Shown piece by piece: positions 32,020 through 43,600 of a stretch of DNA of 64,000 nt (position 1 is the stretch's first letter; every line of letters starts with the position of its first letter). A program made the position numbers and the translations under genes. The notes beneath the pieces were generated by a model. That model made no database searches. It was given only the letters and a program-made list of their open reading frames with translations, and had not been told where the DNA came from. Source of the DNA: Ditylenchus dipsaci (Eukaryota > Nematoda > Chromadorea > Rhabditida > Anguinidae); assembly GCA_004194705.1 (NCBI GenBank), contig SADC01001278.1, positions 682,001-746,000 on the forward strand, read 5' to 3'.

Positions 32020-33130
32020 GCGTCCCAAGAAATATGGACACTTTTAAATTACTTTTACTTTAAAAAAAACCCTTTTAAGGACACTTTTAAACTTAAACTG
32101 TTATAGGCCGTATTTTGAAAATCTGTTATAACAGTTTCACTCAACTTTTATGACAATCCTTTACTGTATTTGAGAAAAATTGTTAATTAAAAACACTACA
32201 AAACTCGAAAACGGTGTAGGTATAATGACCTCTGGGGGTGTTAGTGCAAAATTATGGAGGCACTCCACTTCTTGGGGTTTTTGGCGTTTTATTTCAAAAA
32301 ACCTTTGATCTCTGTTATTTCTATCATTTTCTCCGTCCTAAATAACCTACTTCTAAAATAAATATGATACACATAACTTGATTTTTTAAAAGTATAAATC
32401 ATCTTTTTTAATACGTTATTGCAAAAATATGGACGCAGTACCTTATTTTACGCATTAATAATGCTGTCTTTCATGCTGTCTACTAACTTCTGAATCCATT
32501 CCGGCACAATTTCAAGCTAAAGTTTGGAATCTGTGTTGTGCCCAAAAAACGTGTTTTGACCACTTTTTCAGTCGTTTGCATGCTTAAAGTGTAGAAAAGA
32601 GTTTTTAGGTGGGGTTCAATCATTTTTCAAAAAATTATTTTTGACCGAAAATTGACTTTTTGCCTTAAATTTAGGCTTGGTCTTAGGATTAGGCTTTTTA
32701 GGCATAGGCCTTAGGATTAGGCCTAGGCCTTGAGCTTAAAAAAAAATTTTATTCGGGGGGGGGGGGGTGGGCGTCGGTTTTTATACTCCGGAAATTTTGG
32801 TAAAAAAGTCAATTTTCGGTGAAAATTTTTTTTTGAAAAATGATCGAGCCCCACCTAAAAACTCTTTTTCTACACTTTAAGCATGCTAAAACGACTGAAA
32901 AAGTTGTCAAAACACGTTTTTGGCACAACACAGATAACGGATTCCTGCCCTATTTCATTCCATGCCTTCTGAATAGCTAATAACTTTGAAGGTTTCGTAC
33001 TCGCCGATTTTTCAACCTTTATTCGCTGAATTTTTTTGATTTTTAGCTCTGCATTATAGCTTTTAAGTTTGCTTTTAAGATAATTTTCGAAACATATTTC
33101 ATTTTCTATAAAATGAAAAATAGACAAGTC
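32020..33130 (-). pseudogene. Tc1-like transposase remnant split by a palindromic insertion
   Basis: The minus strand at about 32900-33127 reads KLLAIQKAWNEIGQE, and about 32470-32520 reads LEIVPEWIQKLVDSM. Together these make the usual Tc1/mariner C-terminal block (AIQKAW ... I P ..W.. LVDSM). Between them lies a palindrome at 32523-32945 that interrupts the frame. GGCGTCCCAAGAAATATGGA near 32019 looks like a Tc1 terminal sequence. Confidence 0.65.
32523..32945. repeat. Palindromic MITE inside the Tc1-like remnant
   Basis: GTTGTGCCCAAAAAACGTGT on the left pairs with ACACGTTTTTGGCACAACAC on the right, and CTTAAAGTGTAGAAAAGAG pairs with its inverse near 32860. The central part holds GCCTAGGCCTTAGGATTAGG repeats and a G tract. 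Confidence 0.7.
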
Positions 33131-33168
33131 GGTTTGGACAAAAAAAAATCGTTTTTAACGGGTGTATT

Positions 33169-33314
33169 CTTTAAACCGAGGGCTGAAAAAAAAGGAACAA
33201 AAGAAAGAAGATACCTAGGGCCAGAGCGAAGGATGACAGCACCAACAGAGAAGAGGGCCATAATTTTTTAAACCGAGGGCTGAAAAAAAAGGAACAAAAG
33301 AAAGAAGATACACT
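33169..33314. repeat. Direct repeat of about 46 bp
   Basis: TTTAAACCGAGGGCTGAAAA, followed by AAAAGGAACAAAAGAAAGAA and GATAC, occurs at about 33171 and again at about 33268. Related GGAACAAAAAGAGAAGAT and its inverse occur in the Lon intron at 58090-58400, so this is a dispersed repeat fragment. Confidence 0.6.
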
Positions 33315-33892
33315 AAATAGTACATCAGTTAGCTGGAAGAAAAATAAACTGTTTTACCTTTTTCAAAGGACCATTGACCAGAAAATAATCAAGCTGATAG
33401 AATTTTTTAAGAATTGCTGGGTCAACGTCATGCCTTTTTTTCTAAAAATGATTGCTCATGATCTATATGGCAAATATTCAAAAATAAAGGCTACGACACA
33501 TAAGAATATTGTCGTGATGGAAATCGATTTGAAACCAGAACAAAATTACGGCTATTTGAAAACTCTAGAATTTTTTTGAAACATCTTGAAAATTGTATAA
33601 TAAAATAAAAGGCCTCAATCTGTAACATATTCGGAAAAAAACAAATTTTTGTATTGGAATTTTTGAAAGTTTGTTATATCGAGCGTCATTTGATGAGTCG
33701 GTACCGCTTCAAGTGTCCGTTATATATAGAGTTCGTTGTATCGAGCATTCGTTATATAGAGCGTGAGTTTGCATATGTTTAAAACAAATTCAACCAAGCC
33801 AGAAAAATAAGTTCGTTATATCGGGGTTCATTATATCGAACGTCGACTGTATTTATAAATATAAAATTATTACATGTCAATTAACATACAGT

Positions 33893-34500
33893 CTGGCTCC
33901 GATATAACGCCCCTTTTAAAAAATTTGATTGGCCAGCAATGAAAGTATTTTCACTTCACTCCCGATATAACGACACCCCGTTTTAACGCCACCTACAAGA
34001 AGGACCCAAGCAATAAAATTACCCCCAATATAACAACACTGCTTCGTTTTTCAAATTTGGACGCGCAGTTTCTACAACGAAATTTTTCATGTTACTCTAG
34101 TTTGCATTTTTGTTTTCACTTTCGTTTTTATCAACCAACATTTTAGCTCTCACTTTTTTTTTGTGAATGTCTTCTCCGAAAAAGCGCAAGACTCTCACAG
34201 TGGAAGACAAGAAATCGGTCATCGAAGCGGCTGCGAACAACAGCAACAAGACGGCACTGGCAAAGCAGTTCAATATTCCGCAAAGAACTATCGGTGACAT
34301 TCTCGACAACAAGGAAGCAACTAGCCCATGGAAGAGGAAGAGTCAGTCAACTCGCCGAAAATCTCAATCAGCCTTTAATCTTGCCTGTCGCTATGTGCTG
34401 AAGAAAACCGCCAATTCATCCATTCTCGGTCACAGTGACGATTTGGACGAATTCTTCAACAAAGAGCGCCAAAAAGGTATACCAACAACTGGGTACACTT
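33893..34500 (+). pseudogene. pogo/Tigger-like element, transposase N-terminal fragment
   Basis: The left end ACAGTCTGGCTCCGATATAA is pogo-like. From 34167 a 142-codon frame starts MSSPKKRKTLTVEDKKSVIE and includes LAKQFNIPQRTIGDILDNK. This is the CENP-B/pogo N-terminal helix-turn-helix. The frame ends in unrelated repeat sequence after EFFNKERQKG; the second DNA-binding domain and the DDE domain are missing. Confidence 0.75.
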
Positions 34501-34636
34501 TAAGACTGGGTACAACGACTGGGTACACTTTTTTTGAAATTATAGAAATTTCAGTAGTTTTGTTACTATATATCTTGTGCTTAGGCGCAGGGTAGGCCAA
34601 CGTACATTAGGACGGACTTAACGGACGGCTCTATGT

Positions 34637-34735
34637 AAATTGATCTGCAGTAAATTGATTTGCAGTAAATTGATCTGCAGGTAAATTGATCTGCAAGTAA
34701 ATTGATCTGCAGGAAATTGATCTGCAAGGTTCGAA
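34637..34735. repeat. Tandem array (GTAAATTGATCTGCA units), single arm
   Basis: About six units of GTAAATTGATCTGCAG are followed by AAGGTTCGAATCCCTGTGGC. The layout copies the arm of the foldback at 28687 (array, then GGTTCRAATCC, then TGTGG). The inverse arm was not found. GGTTCGAATCC matches the tRNA B-box consensus exactly. Confidence 0.65.
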
Positions 34736-35547
34736 TCCCTGTGGCGGACATCACCTTTATTAGAAAGTTCGAGTCCCACAAGAAGAATTACTTTTCCTGC
34801 AATTTTTCATTAGCCATTGTGAAAAGCGGATCGTTTGATCGTCGACTATTTGAGTACCAGCACTGAACATTGCCTAAGTATCACCCCGGAGGCAGCTGGG
34901 TATTACCACCTGGATGGCTAGGTACCACTTTCTATGTGCCGTAATCGCCATTAATTATCGAATAATCGGCTCTATCCCAGTATACGGGGTCACATTTTGC
35001 CTTGGTCCCCCTGTTGATTTTAATCAGTTTTGCCTTAGTACCCCTGTTATTTTTTCCCACCATTGTATTTGGCGTTTTTCAGACTTTAGTTATCCAATTT
35101 GTTTCCAATTCAGTTGTTTTTTCCAGTCTTCGCATCCTGTTTTAAATGCGTTCATTCTTGTACAAACAACAACAGCTATTACACAGAACTATTAATATTA
35201 TAGATCAATGACAGTTCTGCAAAGAACTTTAAAAGGACATCCCATCCTTTGACATGACAATTTTTTTTGGCATGAAATATTGCCTCTTGAACATAGCCGG
35301 AAACATTGGCGTTGCTTGTCCCGAAGAGCCTCTTGATCTTGTGTAAATTTTTACATCTCTTGATTAAGTATAAAATAAACCTGTATTCCATCTATTATTT
35401 CGGAGCGCTTCTTGATTGACATTGGCAGATTGCAATTCTCGCAAGTTGCTTCATTCGGCAATAGAGAGACGTTGACAAATAATTTCAAAGTTTTTTCTAG
35501 ACTGTAGCACAAGACATCCTTCATGCGAAGAACTGTTGGTTGCAGTT

Positions 35548-36390
35548 CAGAATCCCCCCCCCACGGGACTGATCAGGTGGAGGAGATAACTTCATATTCG
35601 TGTTTCTCGACCCCGATTTCATGAGAAAGCCGGCTGTTTTTTGGTTCTGAGAAAAAAAAAAAATTCGAACCACAGGGGGTATCATGGTTTTTTAGTCAAA
35701 ATTTGAAAAATTTAAATTGGCGCCTTTCGAATTTAAAAGGGAATAAGGGCTGTATTGGGAGGGGAAGGGAATAAAAGGGGGCCACTTTTATGGCAGAACA
35801 TTATAAATTTGAATATCTATATTCTTCGACTGCCTCACCATGTTTTTCAACTGGGCCGTGGCAAAAAAAGACTCTATATGCATTTTATGGTCAAGAGTAC
35901 TTCTCGGAATCATGTCTAAGGTAAGTGTGTGCGCGCATCTCTAACTCTCAAGCCCCTGCGCCCCCGAAGGGGGCGCAGGGGCTTGAGAGTTGAGATGCGC
36001 ACACCCACATACCTTAGACACAAATCACTCGGAAGTGACTCTGGATGCATGAAAAAGCATGCATACCAGAGTTTATTTATGCGGTAGGCCCAGTATTCAA
36101 AACTATGTTCAACATCTTTTTGTTAGTGGGCCCTGTGTGATCAGTGGCCCCCTTTTATTCCTTTCCCCTCCCTGTACAGCCCTCAATCCTTTAAAATTCA
36201 AAAGGCGCCAATTTAAATTTTTCAAATTTTGACTAAAAAACCATGATACCCCCCTGTGGTTCGAAAAAATTTTTTTTCTCAGAACCAAAAAAACAGCCGG
36301 CTTTCTCATGAAATCGGGGTCGAGAAACACGAATATGAAGTTATCTCCTTCACCTGATCAGTCCCCGTGGGGGGGGGATTCTGAACTCAA
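35548..36390. repeat. Palindrome of about 840 bp, middle layer
   Basis: GAATCCCCCCCCCACGGGAC at the left is matched by GTCCCCGTGGGGGGGGGATT at the right. Long arms remain paired: GAGAAAGCCGGCTGTTTTTT with its inverse near 36290. The arms continue to CCCCTTTTATTCC near 36150. Confidence 0.75.
35880..36095. repeat. Hairpin element with CTAAGGTAAGT stem (copy 3, best preserved)
   Basis: GTCTAAGGTAAGTGTGTGCG, then CGCATCTCTAACTCTCAAGC, CCCTGCGCCCCCGAAGGGGG and the full inverse to ACATACCTTAGACAC. The stem is about 50 bp with few mismatches and a very short GC-rich loop. CTAAGGTAAGT matches the 5' splice-site consensus; the opposite strand offers CTAAGGTATGT. Confidence 0.75.
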
Positions 36391-36754
36391 GCCGAACTGT
36401 TAGATCGACAATTTCAACACTTTCAAAGATTTCGGTACGAACCATTGAATTGGAGAAGACTGTAAAAATCAAAGCTAATAAAATGTAAAAAAACAACAGG
36501 TGGTACCAAGGCAAAACTGATTAAAATCAACAGGGGGACCAAGGCAAAATGTGGCCCCGTATACTGGGATAGGGCCGAATAATCTAATTATTTCTACTTT
36601 TGTCGGTGAAATCCAAAACATTTAGGGATAAGAGGCAGACTTTTTCTAAGGTTCAACCCTGTACTATTTGAGTGATATCATCTGAATAATGCCTACGTAC
36701 CACCGACCACCACATAGGTATCTGCATACTACCACCTGGATGACATGGTAACAC

Positions 36755-37040
36755 CTCCTAGGCAACGCGAAAGACTAGCCAAATCTTGCCAACATCAAAA
36801 CGCGCCGAAAAAAACTTGCCAATGAAAAACTAGCAAAGGAAAAACTTGACAACGGCAAAGCTGGCCAACGCAGAACTCAACGCAGAACGAAACCCACAAA
36901 ATCTTTTTTTACCAATTTCGCGTTGCCGAGTTTTCCGATTACTAGTTTTGCCGTTTGCGAGTTTTTCGTCGGTGAGTTTCGCCGTTAGCGAGATTGGACG
37001 TTGGCGAGTTTTGGAGTTGGCGAGTTGGTTGCGTCTCTAA
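36755..37040. repeat. Array-armed foldback (AACTTGCCAACG units)
   Basis: The left arm (36755-36890) repeats AAAACTTGCCAACGGC-like units every 15-20 bp; the right arm (36915-37035) repeats GCGAGTTTTCCG/GTTGGCGAGTTTT-like inverse units. No coding capacity is seen. Confidence 0.65.
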
Positions 37041-37614
37041 AGAGTTTTTTCTATCGACATGTTGTATGTTTTTCCGGTGCCAAAATTTATTTCTGTTGGA
37101 AATTCTTTTTTCTAAAAAAATTTCATTGCCATCCTTGGGTAAAAGTTAGTTGACAGTCTCTAAAGATCAGCTAGCGATGCTCCGCAAAGTATCCTTAAAT
37201 CAATTTTTAAATTCAAAAAGCATGCTTACGCGTTCAAAGTTGGTGCCCGCCAATTTAAAACATTTCGTAACCATTGAACTGCTGTTCGGATTTATTAACT
37301 TGTTTTTTAACATGACTTCACCTAAAATAAAATTCTAGGTCTTCTTTCTTAGAAACGAAGTTAAAAAATTCGCACAGAATCTTTGATTAAAGTCATGATT
37401 AGGACGTTTTTTGAATTAAACCCCTCTTTATCTATAAATGTTTGTGCTCAGTCATTGCTTTTACCAATCAAAAATTTGATTAGTAAATCTGTTTTAAAAA
37501 TTTTTAAGCAAAATTGGCGTTCTGTGCACCATGCTTAAATATTTTAGTTTGGTTTAAAATTTTTTGGGTTTATGTGCTCAATTTAAATTATTTTCTTTTA
37601 AAAAGCTAAAATTG

Positions 37615-37623
37615 CATTTTTAG
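37615..37623 (+). promoter_or_regulatory. Putative spliced-leader acceptor of the SAPS gene
   Basis: CATTTTTAG ends 8 nt before the start codon at 37632. The layout is the same as at the other genes with visible starts. Confidence 0.45.
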
Positions 37624-37631
37624 ATCGAACA

Positions 37632-40600
37632 ATGTTTTGGAACACCCTCGGTCTAGAGTATTTAGTTGAAGAGCGCCAGCTGGAGAAGAAGCTGAGAAGT
37701 CCAGATGTGAAATTAGCCACAGTGCTGGAAGATATGCACTGTTTTCAGGAAATTCGCAACTCCAATGAAAATGTTTTGAACTAGTAAGTGGGCCTTTTCA
37801 CCACTTAGCAAAACAGAGCTATTTTTAATTGAGGTTAACATTACTGGACATCTTCGATTTCACAATCTTTATGATAAATTTTTGGTACTATTGCACTTTA
37901 GTAGTCCTATGGAAATTTAAGAGTCCGAAAATATTTTACTAGTCCAGCCCGCACTTTAGTAGTCCAGCCTGCACTTTAATAGTCCAGCCTGCACTTAAGT
38001 AGTCCTATGCATTTTAGGAGTCCTATTATTTACAGCGTTTATTGAGATTTTGATATTATGTAACACCTTCACTCCTCAAAAATAATTTATTTCTATTCAT
38101 GAGATTATATTTTTGACTATTTTAGAGGGACACACGGCTGTATTAGGAGGGCACTAACATATTTTTGAAAAGGGAATAAGGGCTGTATAGAATAAATAGA
38201 ACAAAAGGGGGCCACTAATTACACAGGGGCCACTAACAAGAAGATTTTGAACATAGTTTTGAATACTAGGGCCTACCGCATAAAGAAACTCTGGTATGCA
38301 TACATTTTTATGCATCCAGAGTCACTTTCGAGTGATTTGTGTCTAAGGTATGTGGGTGTGCGCATCTCAACTCCAAGCCCCCAAGCCCCGAAGGCGGCGT
38401 AGGGGGCTTGAGAGTTAGAGATGCGCGCACTTACTTACCTTAGACATGATTCCGAGATGTACTCTTGATCAAAAATGCATATAGAGTCTCTTTTTGCCAC
38501 GGCCCAGTTGAAAAACATGGTGAAACACACAAAATAGCTGACAGAAAAGTTGCCTCCTTTTTGTCCTTCCATCCCAATACATCCCTTATTCCCCTCAAAA
38601 GTTGTTTTCCAGCCTTCAAAAACAAATTTTTTTGCTTTGAAAATCTTTCTTGGCTAAAATCATATATGTTAGACCACTGATTTTTTTGGACTCCCGAAAT
38701 ATTTTTGGACTACTCAAATATTTTTGGACTGCTCAAATATTTTTGGACTCCCGTAATATTTTTGGACTAGTAAACTCCCATTGGACTAGTGAAATTCCAT
38801 TGGACTACTAAAGTGCAATTAACCCAAATTTTTACTATTATCCCATTCCATTAAAATAGAACAGTAGACACACTTCATATTTATCCGATTTTAAACTTTC
38901 TATTCAACATTTTCAGTACAGATTGGTTGAAAGTCAAGACTTTAAGTCAAACACAAGGCATAAAATTAAAGGGACCATGACCTTGGCATTTTTTATGTTT
39001 TTCGTTATTCTTTCATAACTTCTTTGACTTTTTTCAAATTCATTGATGTTTTGGGATATTTTTATGTGAATCTAGACATTCTTTTGCATCGGAATCATTT
39101 AAATTTGCATTTTTTGATGACAAGTCATGGTCAAAACCGTAGCCTTGATCTGCTCTAAAAAGGGGGAGCAAATCCTCACAATATCGAGTATCTATGGAAA
39201 CTAGAAGTCGATTCAAATCCGGAACTCGTTTTTCTAGCCAAATGGGGAGAGTTTTTGAGTTCCTCGCAAAAAAACTAAAAGTCAAAGTGAACCTTTTTTG
39301 GCACAAATTGATTTGGTTTGCTAAAAACCTGAAATATGCCACGAAAAACCTGAAATATGCCACGAAAAAGCGAAATTGATATTAAATTGATATTTTGCGT
39401 TGATTTTCATAAATTTTTTATAGTATCGTGTAGCCCAGAATCTCAGCTTTCCAACAAGCTATCAAACTCCACCGAATTATTTTAAAGTAGATATTCGGGG
39501 GTTTAAATAAAGTAACAAAAACAAAAAAATTACTTCAATCAAACCCCTAAATTCTATCATTTTTTAATGATTCAGTGAAGTTTGATAGCTCATTAGAAAG
39601 CTGAGATCCAGGGCTACACGATAATAGAAAAAATGTCAGAAAATCAAAGCAAAAACTTTGTCAAATTTAAGGTTGAAGTTTTTTTTGTGGCATATTTCAG
39701 GTTTTTCGTGGCATATTTCAGTTTTTTCGTGGCATTTTTCAGGTTTTAGCAAACCAAATCAGTTATAGCCACCTTTTTACGTTTTGAACAGCCGTGTATG
39801 CATAGGCGTACACACGTTTTTCTGACAGGAGGGCGGGAGGTGGAGGGAGGTCTATAGCCCAGCTAGCTTCCCCTGGATACGCCTATGCCTGTATGCGGTT
39901 ATGTATTCTTTTTAAAAAAATCTCGTCGGTAAATTTTTTTAAACTTATTTTAGAAATTAATTTATCCAACTACCTAAAAATTTACCTCTAGCTTAAAAGC
40001 TGAGCCAGTGTTCAGAGAGCTGCTAGAAGCTGTGCTCTGTCCTGAGCCATCCGATGCTCCATTCCAAAAAGATAACTACAAGTAAGATTACATATAAAAA
40101 ATACTTAATCGCAAACCCATTAAGATTTGCTCATCAGTGCTGCGAAGCATTATGCCTTGCCTCTAGGGACTTTTTCAAGCAGCTGCTCAAACACGAGGCC
40201 CTGCTCCACAAACTGATCTCTTTTTTCAAACTCCAGACAGGCAATTTAAATCACTTGATCGTTAGCTTCTACAGCAAGCTAGTCATCTCTTTTTTGTCCG
40301 CAGAACCTGATACAGTATGTTTTTGCAAAATAATTATTCTGATTACACTTAAAGTTTGATCCCGCTTACGGGTCTGGCCGTGATTTCGCTTTTTTACAAT
40401 CTTTGACCCTAGTAGCAAATACCCCAGTGAAATTTTTCTTTTAAAACTTAAGTAAAGAGCACTTAAATATATGTCCCAGACCCCGGAAAAGTGCGTAAAA
40501 CATTTATTAGCGACAACTTCCATGTGCTGCCCTACCCCCCCCCGAGCCTAAGGGCTAAGCCTAAACTTGTTGTTTGAAAGAGTACTTACAGCGATTATCG

Positions 40601-43600
40601 GAAGGTCAGGTTATGGGGGAGGGTTATTCGCTACTGGCGCTCAATCTGTTATTAGCTAACCTAACTGTATTTTGGTTTATCTTCCTGAATAAATTTTTCC
40701 TAGTATTAGGTCGTCCCAAAAATACGCATAGCGTTGCTTTGGTCCCCTGGTACAATTTTTGTCAATTTTTGAATATTTATTGTACTTGTTTTGCATTGTG
40801 GTGATTTCCTATTTGTTTCCTTGCGATAAAATCGTATTTGCAGCAAAAAAAGACTTTTTGCAGCAGAAAAAAACCTTTATCCCATAAAAAACAAAAAAAT
40901 GTAATTATTTGTCAAGGTGAAAGTTAACACATACTCTCTCAAACATTGAGATAACTTTAAAAAATCTAGCAAAAAATTTAAAAAATTTATGCGAAAATGG
41001 TGACATGTTGTTATATCAAGAGTAATTTTATTCGTTATAAGGAAGGTGTCGTAAAAAAAGTGTCGTTAATATCTGAGTGATGTTATATCCAGTTTCGACT
41101 GTAATAGTTTCTGTCTCTATCTATTTTTGAAACACATTGCGAAATAAGCACAAAAAAGTTTAAAAAATGTACAAAATTTTTTAAAAGAGAATCAATCCAA
41201 CGAGGTGCGTTTTTTCGGGCAATCATTTTGGGGCAACCTATTATAGCTTAAAATCTATTTTCAAAGTTCTGACAAACTTGAAAGTTAGAGTTGGAGCTAG
41301 CACACTTACATACACTTAAATAAATGAATTAATAGATTGATAGATTAAACTTAAAAAAATTTTACGTGAAAAATCGGCGGGAGGCGAACTTGAGAATGTG
41401 CTTTACTACATCAAATTTCAATGCAAAAAATGTTTTTGAGAACTTTTAGTTCCTGACTCTACTCGAAGAAAGTGATTTCTGGACAGTTGCTTCTCGAGTT
41501 TGGAGTTTTGTGCTGTGTTTGAGCTTTTATGTTCCATTGCTAATTGTTTGCCTGACCCTATTTTCAGGGAAAGAGTCAAAAAGGTTTTTTGATCCCAATA
41601 ATCTTAACTTTAAATCTCTAAATTTAGTGGTACTACAGCAAAGGTTTTGCCGATTATTTGCTAGCTTTGCTATCGCCAGATCAACCCTCAGAAATTCACG
41701 AAAATGTAGGTGCCATTTGGGCAGAATTCATCAAAGCGTTGCGAGAGATCCAGTATAATGTGGAGGTTTCGCCGGATCTTTGCTTGATTCTTTGCAATCA
41801 GAGGAAGTTGTGAAGAAATTACTGGCAAATATGTTTCCTGCAGATATGTGCTTTTCTTCTTCGGTAAGTGGCATTTTTAGGGATTTTTGAATTATTATTA
41901 TTTATTATTCGTGAGCTCCGCCTAATTTTCAGATAGTTGTGAACGGAAGTGTTGTTTTAAATGCTCTGCTGGAGACTAACTACATCAAGAACTCGCCTGC
42001 GTGGCTCATCAGTCAAGAAATGCAAGGCAACTACAATGCCGCTGTGGATGTTTCGCATGGAGATGGACCTAGTTTTGTGATAGATTCTCATAGAATTGTG
42101 GAGACTTTGTGTGCGGAGCAGTCTGCTAATATTGTCAAAGTCATACTTCATTCTTTGGAAGTAGTTTATAAATGATTTTTTACCTTCAGGGGTTTGAGGA
42201 GCGATTTCATAAAATAGATGTGAAACTTCCAAATGAGGGATTATAAAAATGGCGCTCCCCTTTTATATCCCTCGTGCTTCTATAATATTTACCACTTTCC
42301 ATATTCTCGATCATGGACGCATGACCACTGAATATGTGGCCCATATCCAAGGCTATATTTTGAGTAGTCATACGTTTAAAAGTGAAAATGATTAAGATAT
42401 TTAAAAACTGAATACTAGTTGAGTCTTTAGAAATAAGTTCCTCCCCAATTTGCTGAAACAAATAGTCTATTTTCACGTTTCAGCAACCGGTGGATGCTTT
42501 TTGCGGAGATGTTCTCATGGGCTCCATGCAATTGCTGGTCAACATGCTCAACACCAATTTTCTGCCCACACATATGGAGTTATTCAAACCTTCGCTTCAG
42601 AAGAGACCCATCTACTTAAATTGTTCGAGGCTGTTTTGACCAACCCTCTGCGATCCATCTATAATGCTCAGCTGACTAATCTAGTGCTTCACATTCTCTA
42701 CTCAACTACTGGTTCGGAAAAGCCACTTGCTAACTTTCTTATCAAGGTTTTGCTTACACAAACTGATCTAAAAAGCCAAAATAATTTTTGTTGAACCTTT
42801 CCAGGATTTCAACTTGCCTCGAGTCATTCGAGATGCTATTGACGAAAAACCAGATGAAGCTGAAAAGAGATCCCTGCTTTCAAAAATTTCAAAAAGAGCT
42901 TCTTTTTGAATCTAGCCAATCGGCTGACACAATGTCAGAGCTATGGCGAGCATATTGATGCGCTCATGAAAGGTGAGCCGAAAAATATTATCTTGATAAA
43001 AACAAACTATTCTTGAATGGTTTGGTTGGATCGGAAATGTAGAATTTTTTAGACTTGCCTGACTATGAAGAATGGGTGCAATTCAACAACAGATCAGTGC
43101 AAGCTTTTGTGGACCAAACAGGTCAGACAAGGTGATGTCTTCGACCACTCGCTCCAGTAGTAACATTGAAATTGACGAAATCAAGGACATTCCATTTAGC
43201 ATGGAGACTGTAAGTTTTTTTGTCAAAATTTATGACAGCTCGTTCGGAAACCCGGAGTTGGAGTATTGGGCATCGTGAGCATACTGTACTCCAACGTGTT
43301 CGCGAAATGGTTGGAGTTGGAGTATCTCTGATCAATGGACACCTTTTATGCCAAAAATCGGTCTAATTTGCCCAGTAAGTTATTGGTGGCGGTAGCTTTG
43401 CAACCGACTAACCGATTAAAAATACTCCAACGACTTCGTGAACACGTCGGAGTGCAATATTTGGCATCATGAACACTCCGACTCCAATTCTAACTCCGGG
43501 TTTCTGAAAGAGCGATGATATCCTAGTCAAGTACAACAAAGCTACGAAAAAACCAACAAGGCTACAAAATGAGCCATTCCTCAAAACATGTTATTTTAAA

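Larger units (their letters stand above)
34960..36590. repeat. Large nested palindrome, outer layer
   Basis: TCGGCTCTATCCCAGTATAC near 34970, followed by TTTTGCCTTGGTCCCCCTGT, is inverted at about 36500-36580. Between the arms lies a second palindrome (35548-36390), which itself contains a hairpin (35880-36095). Confidence 0.7.

Noticed and set aside
34700..34790. Possible tRNA gene at GGTTCGAATCC
   Set aside because: No D arm, anticodon arm or acceptor complement can be folded upstream; the sequence before it is an AT-rich tandem array.
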